This document shows, one piece after another, positions 33,900-43,720 of a stretch of DNA of 64,000 nt. The notes beneath the pieces were generated by a model. That model had not been told where the DNA came from and did no database searches. It saw nothing but the letters and a program-made list of their open reading frames with translations. Position numbers and translations under genes: made by a program. The stretch is from Conchocele bisecta. Lineage: Eukaryota; Mollusca; Bivalvia; Lucinida; Thyasiridae. The stretch spans positions 122,068,569 to 122,132,568 of the forward strand of contig CM055266.1 of assembly GCA_029237695.1 (NCBI GenBank), in the 5' to 3' direction. How positions within the stretch are numbered: position 1 is the first letter of the stretch; every line of letters starts with the position of its first letter.

Positions 33900-34060
33900 C
33901 ACCAAATTGTTAACATTGTTAACCATTGTTCAGCATTTGTTCAACATTTGTTCAACATTTGTTAAGCATTTGTTCAGCATTGTTCAACATTGTTCAGCAA
34001 TTGCTAAGCATTGTTCAGCATTGTTCAGCAATTGTTCAGTAATTGCTAATTAATTATAAA
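33900..34060. repeat. Degenerate TTGTTCAGCATT minisatellite
   Basis: About eleven 11-13-bp units (TTGTTCAGCA, TTGTTCAACATT, TTGCTAAGCA) fill the gap between the ATPase stop and the next gene. Could be a regulatory array; no coding role seen. Confidence 0.6.
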
Positions 34061-34061
34061 A

Positions 34062-34692
34062 TTAATTGATAACTTCGTAAGTAGTTGGTTGATCAGTCTT
34101 TAGCAAAAGCTTGGCATGCTTAGTTTCCGAAAGCATCTGTCGAACCTCCAGGCGCTCCTCGCGCGTTGGGATAACGTCATTCTCTCGAAGACAGTCATCG
34201 AATGAGTCTCGGTCCTTGCAGTGAAAGAGGGCGACCCATTTCGTTTGCTCGCGCAGATCCTTGAGGACGGCGTTGTACTTTTGAGTGGATATCCATACGC
34301 TTTGCCTAGCATGGCGGCCAGAAAATGCGAGCTCGGAGAGCATGTCCTTCTTTTTGGTCATCGCCGCCTTGGCCGAGCAATCGTCAATCACGTATAGGGT
34401 GGGCTCACCCTGGAATTTTTGGTATAAACCACGCAACCAACCGTAAGCACATACCGGGGTCAATAACGTATACCTCAGGGTCGGTCCATATCCACGGGCG
34501 CCGCTGATAAGTATCGTTGTGCCGCACAGTGGGACACAGGATCACAATGTGACGAAAGGCATCGCGGTAGGAGCCCTCGAGCAAGTCGTAGGATGAAAAC
34601 GTTTCTTCCACATCCTGTCTGGCATATTATGGCAGAGTGGGCATCTCCAATCGTGAATTGGTATTGATTGCTAATTTTCTTAAAATTAATTA
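34062..34692 (-). pseudogene. ATP: FtsK/HerA-type genome-packaging ATPase, frameshifted
   Basis: Would translocate element DNA into capsids. A P-loop region reads IICQTGCGRN (about 34640-34610): the Walker A Lys and Thr/Ser are replaced by Arg-Asn. The next segment (HIVILCPT, near 34555) is in a second frame. From 34463 the third frame has Walker B TLYVIDD (about 34390) and the SVWISTQKYNAVLKDLREQT helix region to the stop at 34062. At least two frameshifts. The N-terminal start is unclear; a CCAATCGTGAATTGG palindrome (34647-34661) and the upstream AT motif lie there. Identification rests on the motif order and its position beside the capsid gene. Confidence 0.75.
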
Positions 34693-34694
34693 AT
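34671..34694 (-). promoter_or_regulatory. ATTAATTAATTTTAAGAAAA motif before the ATPase
   Basis: Minus-strand copy of the recurrent AT-rich motif, between the capsid stop (34722) and the ATPase. Confidence 0.5.
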
Positions 34695-34721
34695 AAATCG
34701 TTAGATGATTTTTTTATTAAA

Positions 34722-36017
34722 TCAGTAGAGTGCTGAGACGTATCGGCCATCTTCGATGTTCAATTGTGCGTCTGTAATTATATATAAGTACACGTTCAAT
34801 GCGCCATTTCCATCCGCCTCTTTGGTTATCTGGATCGTCACACCCTCGCTAGCGTTCTCAACTTGGCGTCCGCTACCGTGTATTTGGTCGTCGTCGCTGG
34901 CTCGCATGTCTAGCCATAATGCGTATTTGGTATTCAGAAACTCCGCGTGGGAGACGGCCGAGAGATGCAGGTCTTTTGCAACCGCGGCAACCTCCGGGGA
35001 GCGCTTGGAGCCGGCAGCAAACTGCTTTCTTACTTCGTCCCACTGCTGGTGCGCGCGAAGACCCGCGCTGTAGAGTTGATTGGGTACTCCCTCGATCGTC
35101 ACCTCTACCTTCGTGATTTTGGGGTTATAGAATTTGTCTGTTTTTCTAGCACCGAACGCGAACCGAGCCTCCTCGAACAGCATCAGTATACATTTCATCG
35201 AGCGGGCGGGTACGTTGACGTTAATATTCCACAATGTGTCGCTTTTGTCTTTCGTCATCTTGCGATGGCGAAGAACTCGGTCGTAAAGTATGGCAACGCG
35301 CCCGGCGTACTGGGTTCTGATCAATCGCGCGAGTTCGGGCATCGTGACCATGTCGTACTCCAGGGAAACATTATCGATCGTATACGTCGATAACTGGTCG
35401 GTGGCTATGAGAACTCGTCCGTAGTCGTTGAACGTTAGTTCGTATTCGAGGCGGTCAGCCAAAGCACTCTGATAGTAGGGCATGTGACTCTCCAGCAACT
35501 CAAAGTCGAGCGGGATGTAGAAGCGGTTGCCGTAAGCGCCCGCGACCGCGTTGTCGCTCGCGTTGTTATCTACCTTGTTAGCAGCCCCGATTCTAAGTTT
35601 GGTTACGTTCTTATTTTTGCTGGTGTCAATACCCTGATAGACAGCGTTTTCGCGCTCTTGCGCCGTCTTCCACAGGTCCTGATAGCAATGGTAGACGTCG
35701 CTGTCATCGATCGACATCACCTCATTACCAGAAATCTTTATCATGGTCTTCTTGACGATGACGCGACCAAGGTTCTGAACGACGGTTCGGTCCTCGTCCG
35801 TCGACGTCAGCGAAATAGTGAAAGCGAGGCGAACAGTACCCGGCAAAATGACGTCGTTAGCTCCGAGGTTGGGGAAGCGGACCAAGAGCTGCTGGTTCTG
35901 GTCGATCGTCGATGGGTTGTTCGTAATAACGACACTCTGTCTCACGCCTTTTGCCCCGAGGGGCTCACGCAGTCTGCGGTATGGATTGAGTTTGCGACCG
36001 TATTGACTCGAAGACAT
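34722..36017 (-). CDS. MCP: Major capsid protein, double jelly-roll (431 aa), intact
   Basis: Uninterrupted ORF of the usual length for Polinton major capsid proteins. It begins MSSSQYGRKLNPYRRLREPL and contains VVITNNPSTIDQNQQLLVRF, the conserved N-terminal strand region, then FYIPLDFELLESHMPYYQSA and LEYELTFNDYGRVL in the middle, and DLHLSAVSHAEFLNTKYALW toward the C-terminus. In the family it forms trimeric pseudo-hexagonal capsomers of an icosahedral shell. It is the only large gene of this element without any frame break. It is divergent from the gene at 36087 across a 69-bp shared region. Confidence 0.9.
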   Translation of the reverse strand: MSSSQYGRKLNPYRRLREPLGAKGVRQSVVITNNPSTIDQNQQLLVRFPNLGANDVILPGTVRLAFTISLTSTDEDRTVVQNLGRVIVKKTMIKISGNEVMSIDDSDVYHCYQDLWKTAQERENAVYQGIDTSKNKNVTKLRIGAANKVDNNASDNAVAGAYGNRFYIPLDFELLESHMPYYQSALADRLEYELTFNDYGRVLIATDQLSTYTIDNVSLEYDMVTMPELARLIRTQYAGRVAILYDRVLRHRKMTKDKSDTLWNINVNVPARSMKCILMLFEEARFAFGARKTDKFYNPKITKVEVTIEGVPNQLYSAGLRAHQQWDEVRKQFAAGSKRSPEVAAVAKDLHLSAVSHAEFLNTKYALWLDMRASDDDQIHGSGRQVENASEGVTIQITKEADGNGALNVYLYIITDAQLNIEDGRYVSALY

Positions 36018-36086
36018 AAGTTAGTGAATCTATATTAAACCCGTATGGTTTTGTCTTTAATACATAATTAATTTTAAGAAATTAAT
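36018..36086. promoter_or_regulatory. Bidirectional promoter region with ATTAATTTTAAGAA motif
   Basis: The 69-bp gap between the divergent capsid (-) and membrane protein (+) genes contains TAATTAATTTTAAGAA at 36065-36080, seven bases before the plus-strand ATG. Confidence 0.45.
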
Positions 36087-37535
36087 ATGGCTGATTACGA
36101 TATTGACATGGATGAAATCGGCAGAGACAATTTCCGCGATGATGATGACATCGATGATGACATCGATAACTATGACGAAACGACCTTCATAGAAACACCA
36201 GCACCCAAAAATACACCTTTGTTTGTTCCAGGCGAACAACGAAATACGCCTTCGCTTGGTCCAGGCGCATCTTTGTTTGGTCCAGACGCACCGGGAACTT
36301 CATCTGCTGGTGCCCCTATGTGGGGGAGGCCCCACCCGCAACTCCGGCATGGGCGGGCGGTGCCGAGATTCCTGCGGGGATCTCCAAGAATGAGCTGGCG
36401 CCTCTCACGGAAACGGAGTCTCGGGTGAAACGGTGGGAGAGTGAGGTGTCTAAACACGGCATCAATGCCACGTTGGAGTTCCGCAGCACTAAAAGAGGAG
36501 ACTTGTGGGTTAAATGGGGTAATAGCTGGAAGTTGCTGACGTACAAGAACGACCCGACCCGGTTCCTCAGCCCCTCTTCCGTGAACCGATATGGAGTATC
36601 CCTCGCTCGAGCTCTCGGAGTGATCGATGATCGGTCGCAGCTGCCTCAACAAATGGTAAAAACCCTACAGTCTACCGACGAAACGCTGGCGAAGACGGCC
36701 GCCGCTATAGAAACGAGCGAGCTCAGCGATGTCCCTCGTATAGCCACCGACGCTAATAACACAGTGGAAACCACGGTCAACGAAATGAACGGCACGAAAT
36801 ATGACCCACCATTACTTCTTCGCGAACTCCGGGGACTCGATAAGGCTCTGCAAACAACTCTGGGCGAACTGGTCAATAACCTCTCCCAACTCACGGCGCT
36901 GGACAAACATATCGCGCTAGAAGAAAGGAAACTTGGGGAAATCCGTGACGATAGAGAATCTACCGAGCGGATCAACAAACTCCTGCGGTCATTGCGGGAC
37001 GAAAGAGAAGCTCGCTTGGAGGCTGCTTCGACTAACCGTGAGACGCTTTCCGGCCAATTAAGTCGGAGCCGCGAAACAATCTCGAGGGTTCTGCACGAGG
37101 ACACGACACTCGGTGAGCGTCTTCGCACTCTGTTCAGAGAGAAGGGCGTCACGATATTAACCATCATCGCAGCTTTCAGCATGATTATATCGACCCTAAT
37201 TCTATCTATATCGTCTGTATTTGTAGCTGACAATGCTGGTGCAGCACCAGCACCCGCACCAGCACCAGCACCCGCACCAGCACCCGCGCCATCCGGCGGA
37301 GCCAAGGAGTGGAAAAAAAAAACAACTAAAAGCCCCCGCCAGTCTCCTGGCTAAATTAGCAGGAAAATTGGCTGCCGCGCTGCCTGGTTTGATAGGAGGT
37401 CTCCTCTCCTTCTTGTTATCTATATTATCAAAAACGGTCGGATCGCTCGCCGAGAATACCTGGGCTTTAATCGTGGCCATCGCCGGTCTCCTACTATTCT
37501 TCGCCAGAGAGTTCCTAAAACCAAAGCGTAAATAG
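36087..37535 (+). pseudogene. Large membrane/coiled-coil Polinton protein (~480 codons), two frameshifts
   Basis: Frame 1 (36087 to about 36315) is a very acidic Asp-rich N-terminus with repeated NTPLFVPG/SLFGPD-like pieces. Frame 2 (about 36320-37310) has a globular part (WVKWGNSWKLLTYKND, SLARALGVIDDRSQLPQQ), a long Glu/Arg/Leu-rich coiled coil (about 36840-37110), a membrane segment (VTILTIIAAFSMIISTLILS) and an Ala-Pro repeat (37240-37290). Frame 3, entered in a run of ten A at about 37313-37322, encodes a C-terminal hydrophobic region (AALPGLIGGLLSFLLSIL and WALIVAIAGLLLFF). The A-run shift may be a sequencing error. Function unknown; a membrane-active virion protein is an inference. Confidence 0.6.
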
Positions 37536-37799
37536 TCCGATCGCCACGAGGGCGACGACGAGCGCTAATTTCTCCTCCTCGTGTGTTGTGCTTCCAATCT
37601 CGATTGGTGTTTCAACATTGTTGATGGAACTCGATGGTGCATCCAATTTACGAATTGGGGGTACTGGGTTCGATTGTGTTGAGGGAGGTGTATCCATTTT
37701 GTGTTTTGGGGGTTTTATGAAATCTTTTTCAAATTTATTTAAATTTACAACTCCGCGCCCGATCATCTTGGGTGGGAGCTTAATGATACTCGTGTTCAC
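37515..37799 (-). CDS. Small protein with C-terminal membrane anchor (94 aa)
   Basis: Open frame with a Pro/Ser-rich linker and a C-terminal hydrophobic tail (KLALVVALVAIGLFTLWF). It overlaps the 3' end of the convergent gene by 21 bp and overlaps the 38981-37780 gene by 20 bp. Two palindromes (37594-37607 CCAATCTCGATTGG; 37643-37658 CCAATTTACGAATTGG) encode PIEIG and PIRKL within the linker. Function unknown; same style as the anchored protein at 32750-33140. Confidence 0.55.
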   Translation of the reverse strand: MNTSIIKLPPKMIGRGVVNLNKFEKDFIKPPKHKMDTPPSTQSNPVPPIRKLDAPSSSINNVETPIEIGSTTHEEEKLALVVALVAIGLFTLWF

Positions 37800-38981
37800 G
37801 TTCCCGTTGCGGCCGATTTTTTGATTGGTGGTTTGCGACTACGATCTGATTATTGTAACCGTCAACCGGGTCGTCTCGTAGTATCATATTGCTCGGCGCC
37901 ATATAAAGACCTATTCCAAATGCGTAGTCTACCGGGGTGCGGGCCAGTCTGCAAAACGTCTGATAATTCTGGATCGCCTTCTGGAGGTCCACCTTAGCTG
38001 AGATGGCGTCCTCGACAAGTGCCAAGAACTGTTTTTGCGCGTCAAAGGCCATTCCCGTACCAAGTATAGCGCTGCGCGTTTGCTTCTGTGAGGCGAGGAT
38101 TGCCCATACGTATATGCGAATGGATTCGTTGAGACGAATAACCCCACCCTGCGTAAATCCAGTGCTTTCATCTAACATAAATGTGGTCCAAGCATTTCGC
38201 ATCTGTGGAGTATCACCCAGGTCTAGGTATTCCACATAGGCTACTTTAGTAGGCAGCCAATGGTAATCACCATCATTACACGCAAGTCCACCAAGCACTT
38301 CAGCACCGAACGTCATCTTATTCAACTTATAATTATATTTAGTCCATGTTGCCATTTTTCTAACTGGTGGTGGGGTGGCCCCTCGAGCGCTCCATAGCCC
38401 TGAGAAATATACTGGAACTTTATCCAGACGCTCCCCACTAACTAAGCCTTTAAGGTGAACTAACCCTAAACTGTTGGTCGGGTGTATACTTTCTGTCTCC
38501 AGTCGGCGTCTTTTGATACCCCAAATTCGCTACACAATCTTTCGAACGCCTTACGGTCGTATGCGCTGGAAATGGGATCCCAGCCATCGTCTTGAGGCAG
38601 TGGAATACCTAGTTCTTTGAGAATCCTCCTAATTGTGTAATACACGTGAAAGTTGTAGACACTTCGGAGCATGATATTCTCGGATGTCAAATGGTCTTGA
38701 TGCGAAACTCCGCATCCGGCCGATGCGCACCATACAGCGAAATTTAGCTGGTTCTGCCAGAAGTTCATATGGGAAAACTCCCATCTTAGTAATACATCTT
38801 GACTAGTAGTCTTTGGAACTACATATTTCTCAAACGTGTTAGGGAAATAGGTGGCAAAGCCACTGGCCGGTCTAACCGTTACGGTTGGGTGTACAAGGTG
38901 GTTAACAACGTCTTTTTGCTTGTATTTACCACCGACCGCGTACTTTGCATTAGAGTTAAAGCTAAATGTTTTTGTATCCAT
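37780..38981 (-). pseudogene. Conserved Polinton protein (~400 codons), one frameshift
   Basis: Two ORFs, 38981-38466 (MDTKTFSFNSNAKYAVGGKY...) and 38355-37780 (MATWTKYNYKLNKMTFGAEV...), are joined by an open stretch in the second frame (about 38475-38356). A single base change in frame near 38470 would make one product, so I treat them as one gene. The N-terminal half has Trp/Phe-rich stretches (WEFSHMNFWQNQLNFAVW); the C-terminal half has LNESIRIYVWAILASQKQT and YAFGIGLYMAPSNMILRDD. It lies between capsid-type genes; I infer a virion component but recognise no fold. Confidence 0.55.
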
Positions 38982-38995
38982 TGAAAGATATTATT
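38982..38995. promoter_or_regulatory. 14-bp gap between divergent start codons
   Basis: The ATG of the minus-strand gene (38981) and the ATG of the minor capsid gene (38996) are separated by TGAAAGATATTATT only, so promoters must overlap the opposite coding region. Confidence 0.4.
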
Positions 38996-39740
38996 ATGTT
39001 TGCTACTATCACTAATGTTCAAAAAGGGAGTTGTGAACTTCAAAAATCAATCGAGAACTGCTGCGGACAACGCCGGGTAGGCCTCAGATCAATCACGTTC
39101 ACGGTCGGGTGGAAAAACGTTGAAACGCTCGAGTTTTTCACATCAGAAGTCGAGGGTGTAAGCCCTGTGGCTTTCGGAAACTACCTCATAACTGAACCAG
39201 TGACCTAAGGATTTCGTAGAACTCCAGATGCTATAGTACCTCACGGTCTTTGGAGTTTCGGAGATCTCCAAGCTTTTGTCGCGGAGAAGATTCCTGGTGT
39301 AGTCACTCTCGCAATCTCGAAAGCCACGGGGCTCACGACCTTGACCGTTGATAGGCGTTTAAGGATCTCACCGGGGTTGAGCTCACTGTTAGGATTTAAA
39401 ATAACATACCCTTACAACGATGACGGAGTGTTTGATCCTGGCGAGCACGTCGGCACGACCCCCGGTGAACTTCGCCGTCACGAAAACTCTCGGGGTGCAC
39501 CTGGATCGGGTGAACACATCGTACAACACGGTAGACGGCACTCCCACCACATTACTGAAAACCTTGCCCGCCAGCGACTGTTTCTATGGTGAGACCCTGA
39601 CCTTAGACTTCCCACACCCCGAGATGAAAGTTTTGGAATCGGGACACATCCACGAGTTGAAGATTTCTATTCTCGATGATAAAGGGCGAGAGTTGAAGAA
39701 CGATTACTCGATTTCGGTCGTCCTAGAAATTTCAAATTAA
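38996..39740 (+). pseudogene. mCP: Penton-like minor capsid protein (single jelly-roll), broken
   Basis: Start at 38996 (MFATITNVQKGSCELQKSIE). The series VGLRSITFTVGWKN, RRLRISPGLSSLLGFK, LGVHLDRVNTSYN and C-terminal HELKISILDDKGRELKNDYS follows the pattern of Polinton minor capsid (penton) proteins, which occupy capsid vertices. An in-frame TAA at 39206-39208 and a frameshift near 39440 interrupt about 245 codons. The AT motif and the fibre gene follow directly downstream, a sensible order for vertex proteins. Confidence 0.7.
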
Positions 39741-39755
39741 TTAATTTTAAGAAAA
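39737..39755 (+). promoter_or_regulatory. ATTAATTAATTTTAAGAAAA motif before the fibre gene
   Basis: Plus-strand copy of the recurrent motif directly after the minor capsid stop and 35-55 bases before the possible fibre start codons. Confidence 0.5.
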
Positions 39756-39808
39756 TTATTTAGAATTAAACGCATGTTCGTAATATATATATGATCAACA
39801 TTATTGAA

Positions 39809-41752
39809 ATGAGTATATACGGACCAGGTAGTTCTTCCGATTGGGTGACAAATTCAAAGAATTTGGAACCGACAGAAGGGGGATTCATCCCGACAGAGGG
39901 CGACTTTTTAACTACCCAAAAAACAAAGGCCTTGATCAATAGAACTATATCGGTGGCCACGGATGAGATTCACAGGAGTCTACTATCACAACTTAGAGAA
40001 TATGCCCTGGCTGTGAATACACAAAGTCGTGAAGAAACGCATACGGAACTAAACAAACTAGGTGAAAAAATAACAAAATTTCGAAAAGAGGCCCGGTTGG
40101 GGATTGATAAAGTCCGAGAAGACCACCAGGCGGACCTTACGGAGGCTTATGATGCGTTTGCGCTTAGAGGACTCTCTCATCGGTGAAGCGACACTTACCG
40201 AACTAGACGGAAAAATAACAAAATTTCGAAAAGAGACCAGGTCGGATATTGATAAAGTCCGAGAAGACCGCCAGGCGGCCCTTACGGAGGGTTATGATAC
40301 GTTGCGCTTAGAGGACTCTCTCATCAGAGAAGCGGCACTTACCGAACTAGACAAAAAAATAAACCAAATTTCGAAAAGAGGCCACGTCGGGTATTGAGAA
40401 GCCCGAGAAGACCACAGGCGGACCTTTCGGAGGCTTATGAGGTGTTGCGCTCAGAGGACTCTCTCGTCAGAGAAGCGGCGGTTGCCGAACTAGATAAAAA
40501 AATAACAAAATTTCGAAAAGAGACCCGGTCGGGTATTGATAAAGTCCGAGAAGACCACCAGTCGAACCTTGCGGAGGCCCTTGCGGAGGCTTATGATGCG
40601 TTGCGCTTAGAGGACTCTCTCAGTAAAGAAACGACACATACTGAACTAGACGGGAAAATAGCCGAATTTCTGAAAGTGACCCGGTCGGGGGTTGAGGGGG
40701 TCCGAGAAGACCACAAGGAGGCCATTGCGGAGGCTTATGGGGCGTTGCGCTCAGAGGACTCTCTCAACAGAGAAGCGGCACTTACTGAACTAGACGAAAA
40801 AATAACCAAATTTCGAAAAGAGGCCCGGTTGGGGGTTGAGGGGGTCAGAACGGGTATTGAGAAAGCCCGAGAAGACCACCAGGCGGACCTTACGGAGGCT
40901 TATAGGGTGTTGCGCTCAGAGGACTCTCTCAGAGAAGCGGCGGTTGGTGAACTAGACGGAAAAATAACCGAATTTCAAAAAGAGGCCCGTTCGGGTATTG
41001 AGAAAGCCCGAGAAGACCACCAGGCAGCCCTTGCGAAGGCTTATGAGGCGTTGCGCTCAGAGGACTCTGTCATCAGAGAAGCGGCGGTTGCTGAACTAGA
41101 CGGGAAAAAAAGAGGCCCGGTCGGGTGTTAAGAAAGCCCTAGAAGGCCACCAGGCTACCATTACGGAGGCTTATGATGCGTTGCGCTTAGAGGACTCTCT
41201 CAGTAGAGAAGCGGCACTTACCGAACAAGACGGAAAGATAACCGAAGTTTCCGATAAACTGAAACATGATCGTATAGCCGCGACCAAAGTTCTTGAGGAG
41301 GCCTCTTATAAGATTCGTACTGAGGCATATAACGCAAACAGTGCGCTTGCCGGAATAGTGCGAACAATGAAAACGCTAAAACGTGCCATAACAGTTTGGG
41401 CTGAGAAGCGGGGCCCATTGGTTGAGGGGCACTATGAATATTCGTTCGGTGCCAAAGCGAGTAATAAATGTGGGGGATACACTATGACAGCTGCGGGTGA
41501 AGTTATCCAAATGGCGGTCTGCTCGGTTAATGGTAGTGGTAAACCTGTGGGCGCGGTCGCGATAAATATTGTAGTAGATGGGGAAGAACGGGGGTTGGAG
41601 TCACTAAAATCTCTGGAGATAGTTCGACGGTGGTTTCGTTCTCCGGTTATGATCGAATTAGACTTTCCAAAGGTAGTGTTATTAACTTTGTTACGAAAAT
41701 CGGTGACCCAGAGAGTTCTTCCACTATTGTCTCGTTGTTAATTGAACTTATT
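39809..41752 (+). pseudogene. Fibre-like protein built of 48-codon coiled-coil repeats, frameshifted
   Basis: Start taken at 39809 (MSIYGPGSSSDW), with an alternative ATG at 39791. The central region (about 40030-41215) is eight tandem ~144-bp units encoding Glu/Lys/Arg-rich helical repeats (TELDGKITKFRKE, KVREDHQA, LRLEDSLIREA). The C-terminal region from about 41400 is non-repetitive and beta-rich (VEGHYEYSFGAKASNKCGG); its last part is in another frame ending at 41752 (near ...SLLIELIL). Frame breaks lie near 40160, 40385, 41120 and 41600. The shape (short tail, long repeat shaft, distal globular domain) resembles viral fibres that bind cell surfaces; that role is inferred. Confidence 0.6.
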
Positions 41753-41769
41753 TTGTAAATACTAATATA

Positions 41770-42396
41770 TTGAAAATCATGAACGAATCAACGCTTCCAA
41801 TTGTCAATACCACTCCATCAACACTGTGTACAATTAACGAAAGAAGTTCAGATTTTAGGTTGAATAATATCGTCGCTATGCAGGATATTTTAGTTAGAGA
41901 ATATACAAATAGAAAAAGAAACGCTAAAAAATATAGACGCGCCGGTGAACACGGCTGAAGCATCTAGCACGGCTCTGGCGAGTGTTTCTGTGTTGTGTGG
42001 GGCGGGGACAGCTGCAACTATATCCACCATTATAACGGTTCCTGTAGCGGGGATTTTATGTGCGGTGTCGACCGTTTCTGGGTTGTTGTGTATGGTAATT
42101 AGGGCGTCGGGTGGAAAACTCGAGAAAAAATGTAGAAAACATGATAGAATATCTGTTCTCGCCAGGTCGAAGAAAAATACCATCGACGTTATGGTGTCAA
42201 AGCGTTGGCCGATAAGAAAATATCAAATTTAGAGTTTGAATCCGTGGTGGAAGAAATGGGGAGATATGAACAATTAAAAAATGATATAAGAATCAAGGCG
42301 CGCGCCAACATGCCCAAAATTGAGTGTACTGATTGGGATAAATTTAGGGAAAAACTTGGAGATAAAGTCGGAAGAAATGTTACAGCACCATTGTGA
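41770..42396 (+). pseudogene. Polinton protein with Gly/Ala-rich hydrophobic hairpin, two frameshifts
   Basis: Three overlapping ORFs in order (41770-41958, 41945-42232, 42205-42396) make one gene of about 205 codons. The first part is a helical region ending REYTNRKRNAKKYRRA. The second has Gly/Ala/Val-rich hydrophobic stretches (VLCGAGTAATISTIITVPVA, GILCAVSTVSGLLCMVIRAS) followed by KLEKKCRKHDRISVLARSK. The third is charged and helical (EFESVVEEMGRYEQLKNDI). The layout matches a family I know downstream of fibre genes in other animal Polintons; a membrane-active role is inferred. Confidence 0.55.
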
Positions 42397-42520
42397 TATT
42401 TTATAAAATAATTAATTTTATAATTAATTTAAAGAAAATTATAAAATTAATTATAAAATTAATTATATTGGTGCAGTAAACAATTTATTAATTAATTTTA
42501 GGAAAATTATTAACAATATA
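42397..42520. repeat. AT-rich TTATAAAATTAATT repeats with two motif-like copies
   Basis: AATTAATTTAAAGAAAATT (about 42423-42440) and TTAATTAATTTTAGGAAAAT (about 42487-42508) resemble the recurrent upstream motif on the plus strand, but no plus-strand gene follows. Confidence 0.45.
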
Positions 42521-42541
42521 AAAAGAAAAAAAAGAAAAAAA

Positions 42542-42620
42542 GTTTTAGGTTCCACCGAGGATCGAACCCGCGCCAGCAAAACCCTTCTGGGTCCACCCCG
42601 CTAAGCCTTCGCTTAATTTC
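42542..42620 (-). ncRNA. tRNA-like Pol III unit inside the Polinton
   Basis: The minus strand contains an A-box-like TAGCGGGGTGG (42603-42593), a CCAG...CTGG stem in anticodon-arm position and an exact B-box GGTTCGATCC (42568-42559). It is followed by T-runs (42541-42521) that would terminate Pol III. The inferred acceptor arms do not pair, so it is not a canonical tRNA; a tRNA-derived or viral small RNA is possible. Confidence 0.4.
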
Positions 42621-43428
42621 TTCTATTTGTTTTATTTTTTCGGGTAAGCGAGGTGTGTTACACTTACATCTCCTACACTCCATCATTGGACCGATGCTGC
42701 GGACCCCACCTCATCGTTACCTCCATCCGCTATAATGTGCAGAGCGGCCAGAGTGAATTACATGTGGTGAAACTTATCTCACTGTTGAGATATTAATGCC
42801 GGCGTCCTGACACTTATCTGTGTTTATTTCTCGTATATAAACTTAACTTTGCTGGTGAAATAAAAAAAAATTGTTATTTATTATTAATTAATTATTTTAT
42901 TATATTAATTAATATGTTTTCTATATAATAGGGGGTGTTCAGCTTTAAATTATAAATAATTTTATTAAAATTAATTAAATAACGAACCATCCCGGAAATT
43001 CGTGAATTATATAACCCTCACTAAGTGTTTATAAACTGTGTACACCACCTGTGTAAATCGATAGCCCGTTTACATACCATCGATAAGGCTATAAATAGCC
43101 GTGTGTGTAATATATTATAGTGTGTTTATTTTCCATCCCGGAAGACGTAATCGTGTAATCTCTCTATAAAATGGACACTTAATATACGTGTAAGGTAGGA
43201 CACATAATTTACATTTTAATAACACGTGTAAGTGAAACATTGTCGTCTGCTTGGTGTTGTGATTACAACATAAATTTATAAATGATATCGTAGAAATGTA
43301 CGTTCGTAAACGAATCGTTGGGTTTTAAATTTTTTGTATAATACACCTTAGTTTCATATCCGATACGCATTATCCGTCTTAATGTTCGTATTTGCCTCTT
43401 GTATAGTTGACATAATTGCCGGTATAAC
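42621..43428. other. AT-rich non-coding region of Polinton 2
   Basis: No ORF of note. Contains TTAATTAATTA stretches (about 42875-42980) and a TATAAATAGCC-like stretch (about 43090). Confidence 0.4.
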
Positions 43429-43614
43429 CTATATTGGAAATGTAACGTTTTTATCGGAGCGTAATAAATTACGCTGGTATTTCATATATTCGATATCGCC
43501 TAGTGTTCTCATTTCATAGAATTTATTTACAGGATTATAACCCCCGTAAGCTTCGTAAACTTCTTCAACACAGTCATTAAAAATTTGCAATTCAAATTGT
43601 ATTGAATTATCCAT
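43429..43614 (-). CDS. Small acidic protein (61 aa)
   Basis: Intact short ORF beginning MDNSIQFELQIFNDCVEEVY with a Tyr/Asn-rich middle. No motif recognised. It lies between the tRNA-like unit and the terminal zinc-binding gene, same strand as the latter. Could be a chance ORF, but composition is protein-like. Confidence 0.4.
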   Translation of the reverse strand: MDNSIQFELQIFNDCVEEVYEAYGGYNPVNKFYEMRTLGDIEYMKYQRNLLRSDKNVTFPI

Positions 43615-43720
43615 TTTCTCTAATAGTATTGGTACTCGTTTTTTCTGTTCAATTTTATAAAATTAGTTTGATAATGTTTTTTTTTAAAGTGTTTTAATGC
43701 TGTAGAAACACCGTGACTTA

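Noticed and set aside
35484..36038. Plus-strand frame opposite the capsid gene
   Set aside because: Antisense shadow of the intact major capsid protein.
36646..37305. Minus-strand Ser/Arg-rich frame opposite the coiled-coil gene
   Set aside because: Shadow of the plus-strand gene; low-complexity composition.
37588..37824. Plus-strand hydrophobic 78-codon frame
   Set aside because: The minus-strand frame over the same DNA has the better gene-like design (linker plus C-terminal anchor) and fits the neighbouring gene order.
34062..39740. Adenovirus-like maturation protease expected in a Polinton
   Set aside because: I looked through all frames in the virion block and saw no His/Cys pattern that I could defend, so no feature is given.
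42542..42620. Canonical tRNA gene
   Set aside because: The acceptor arms do not pair and the T-stem has a mismatch; kept only as a tRNA-like unit.
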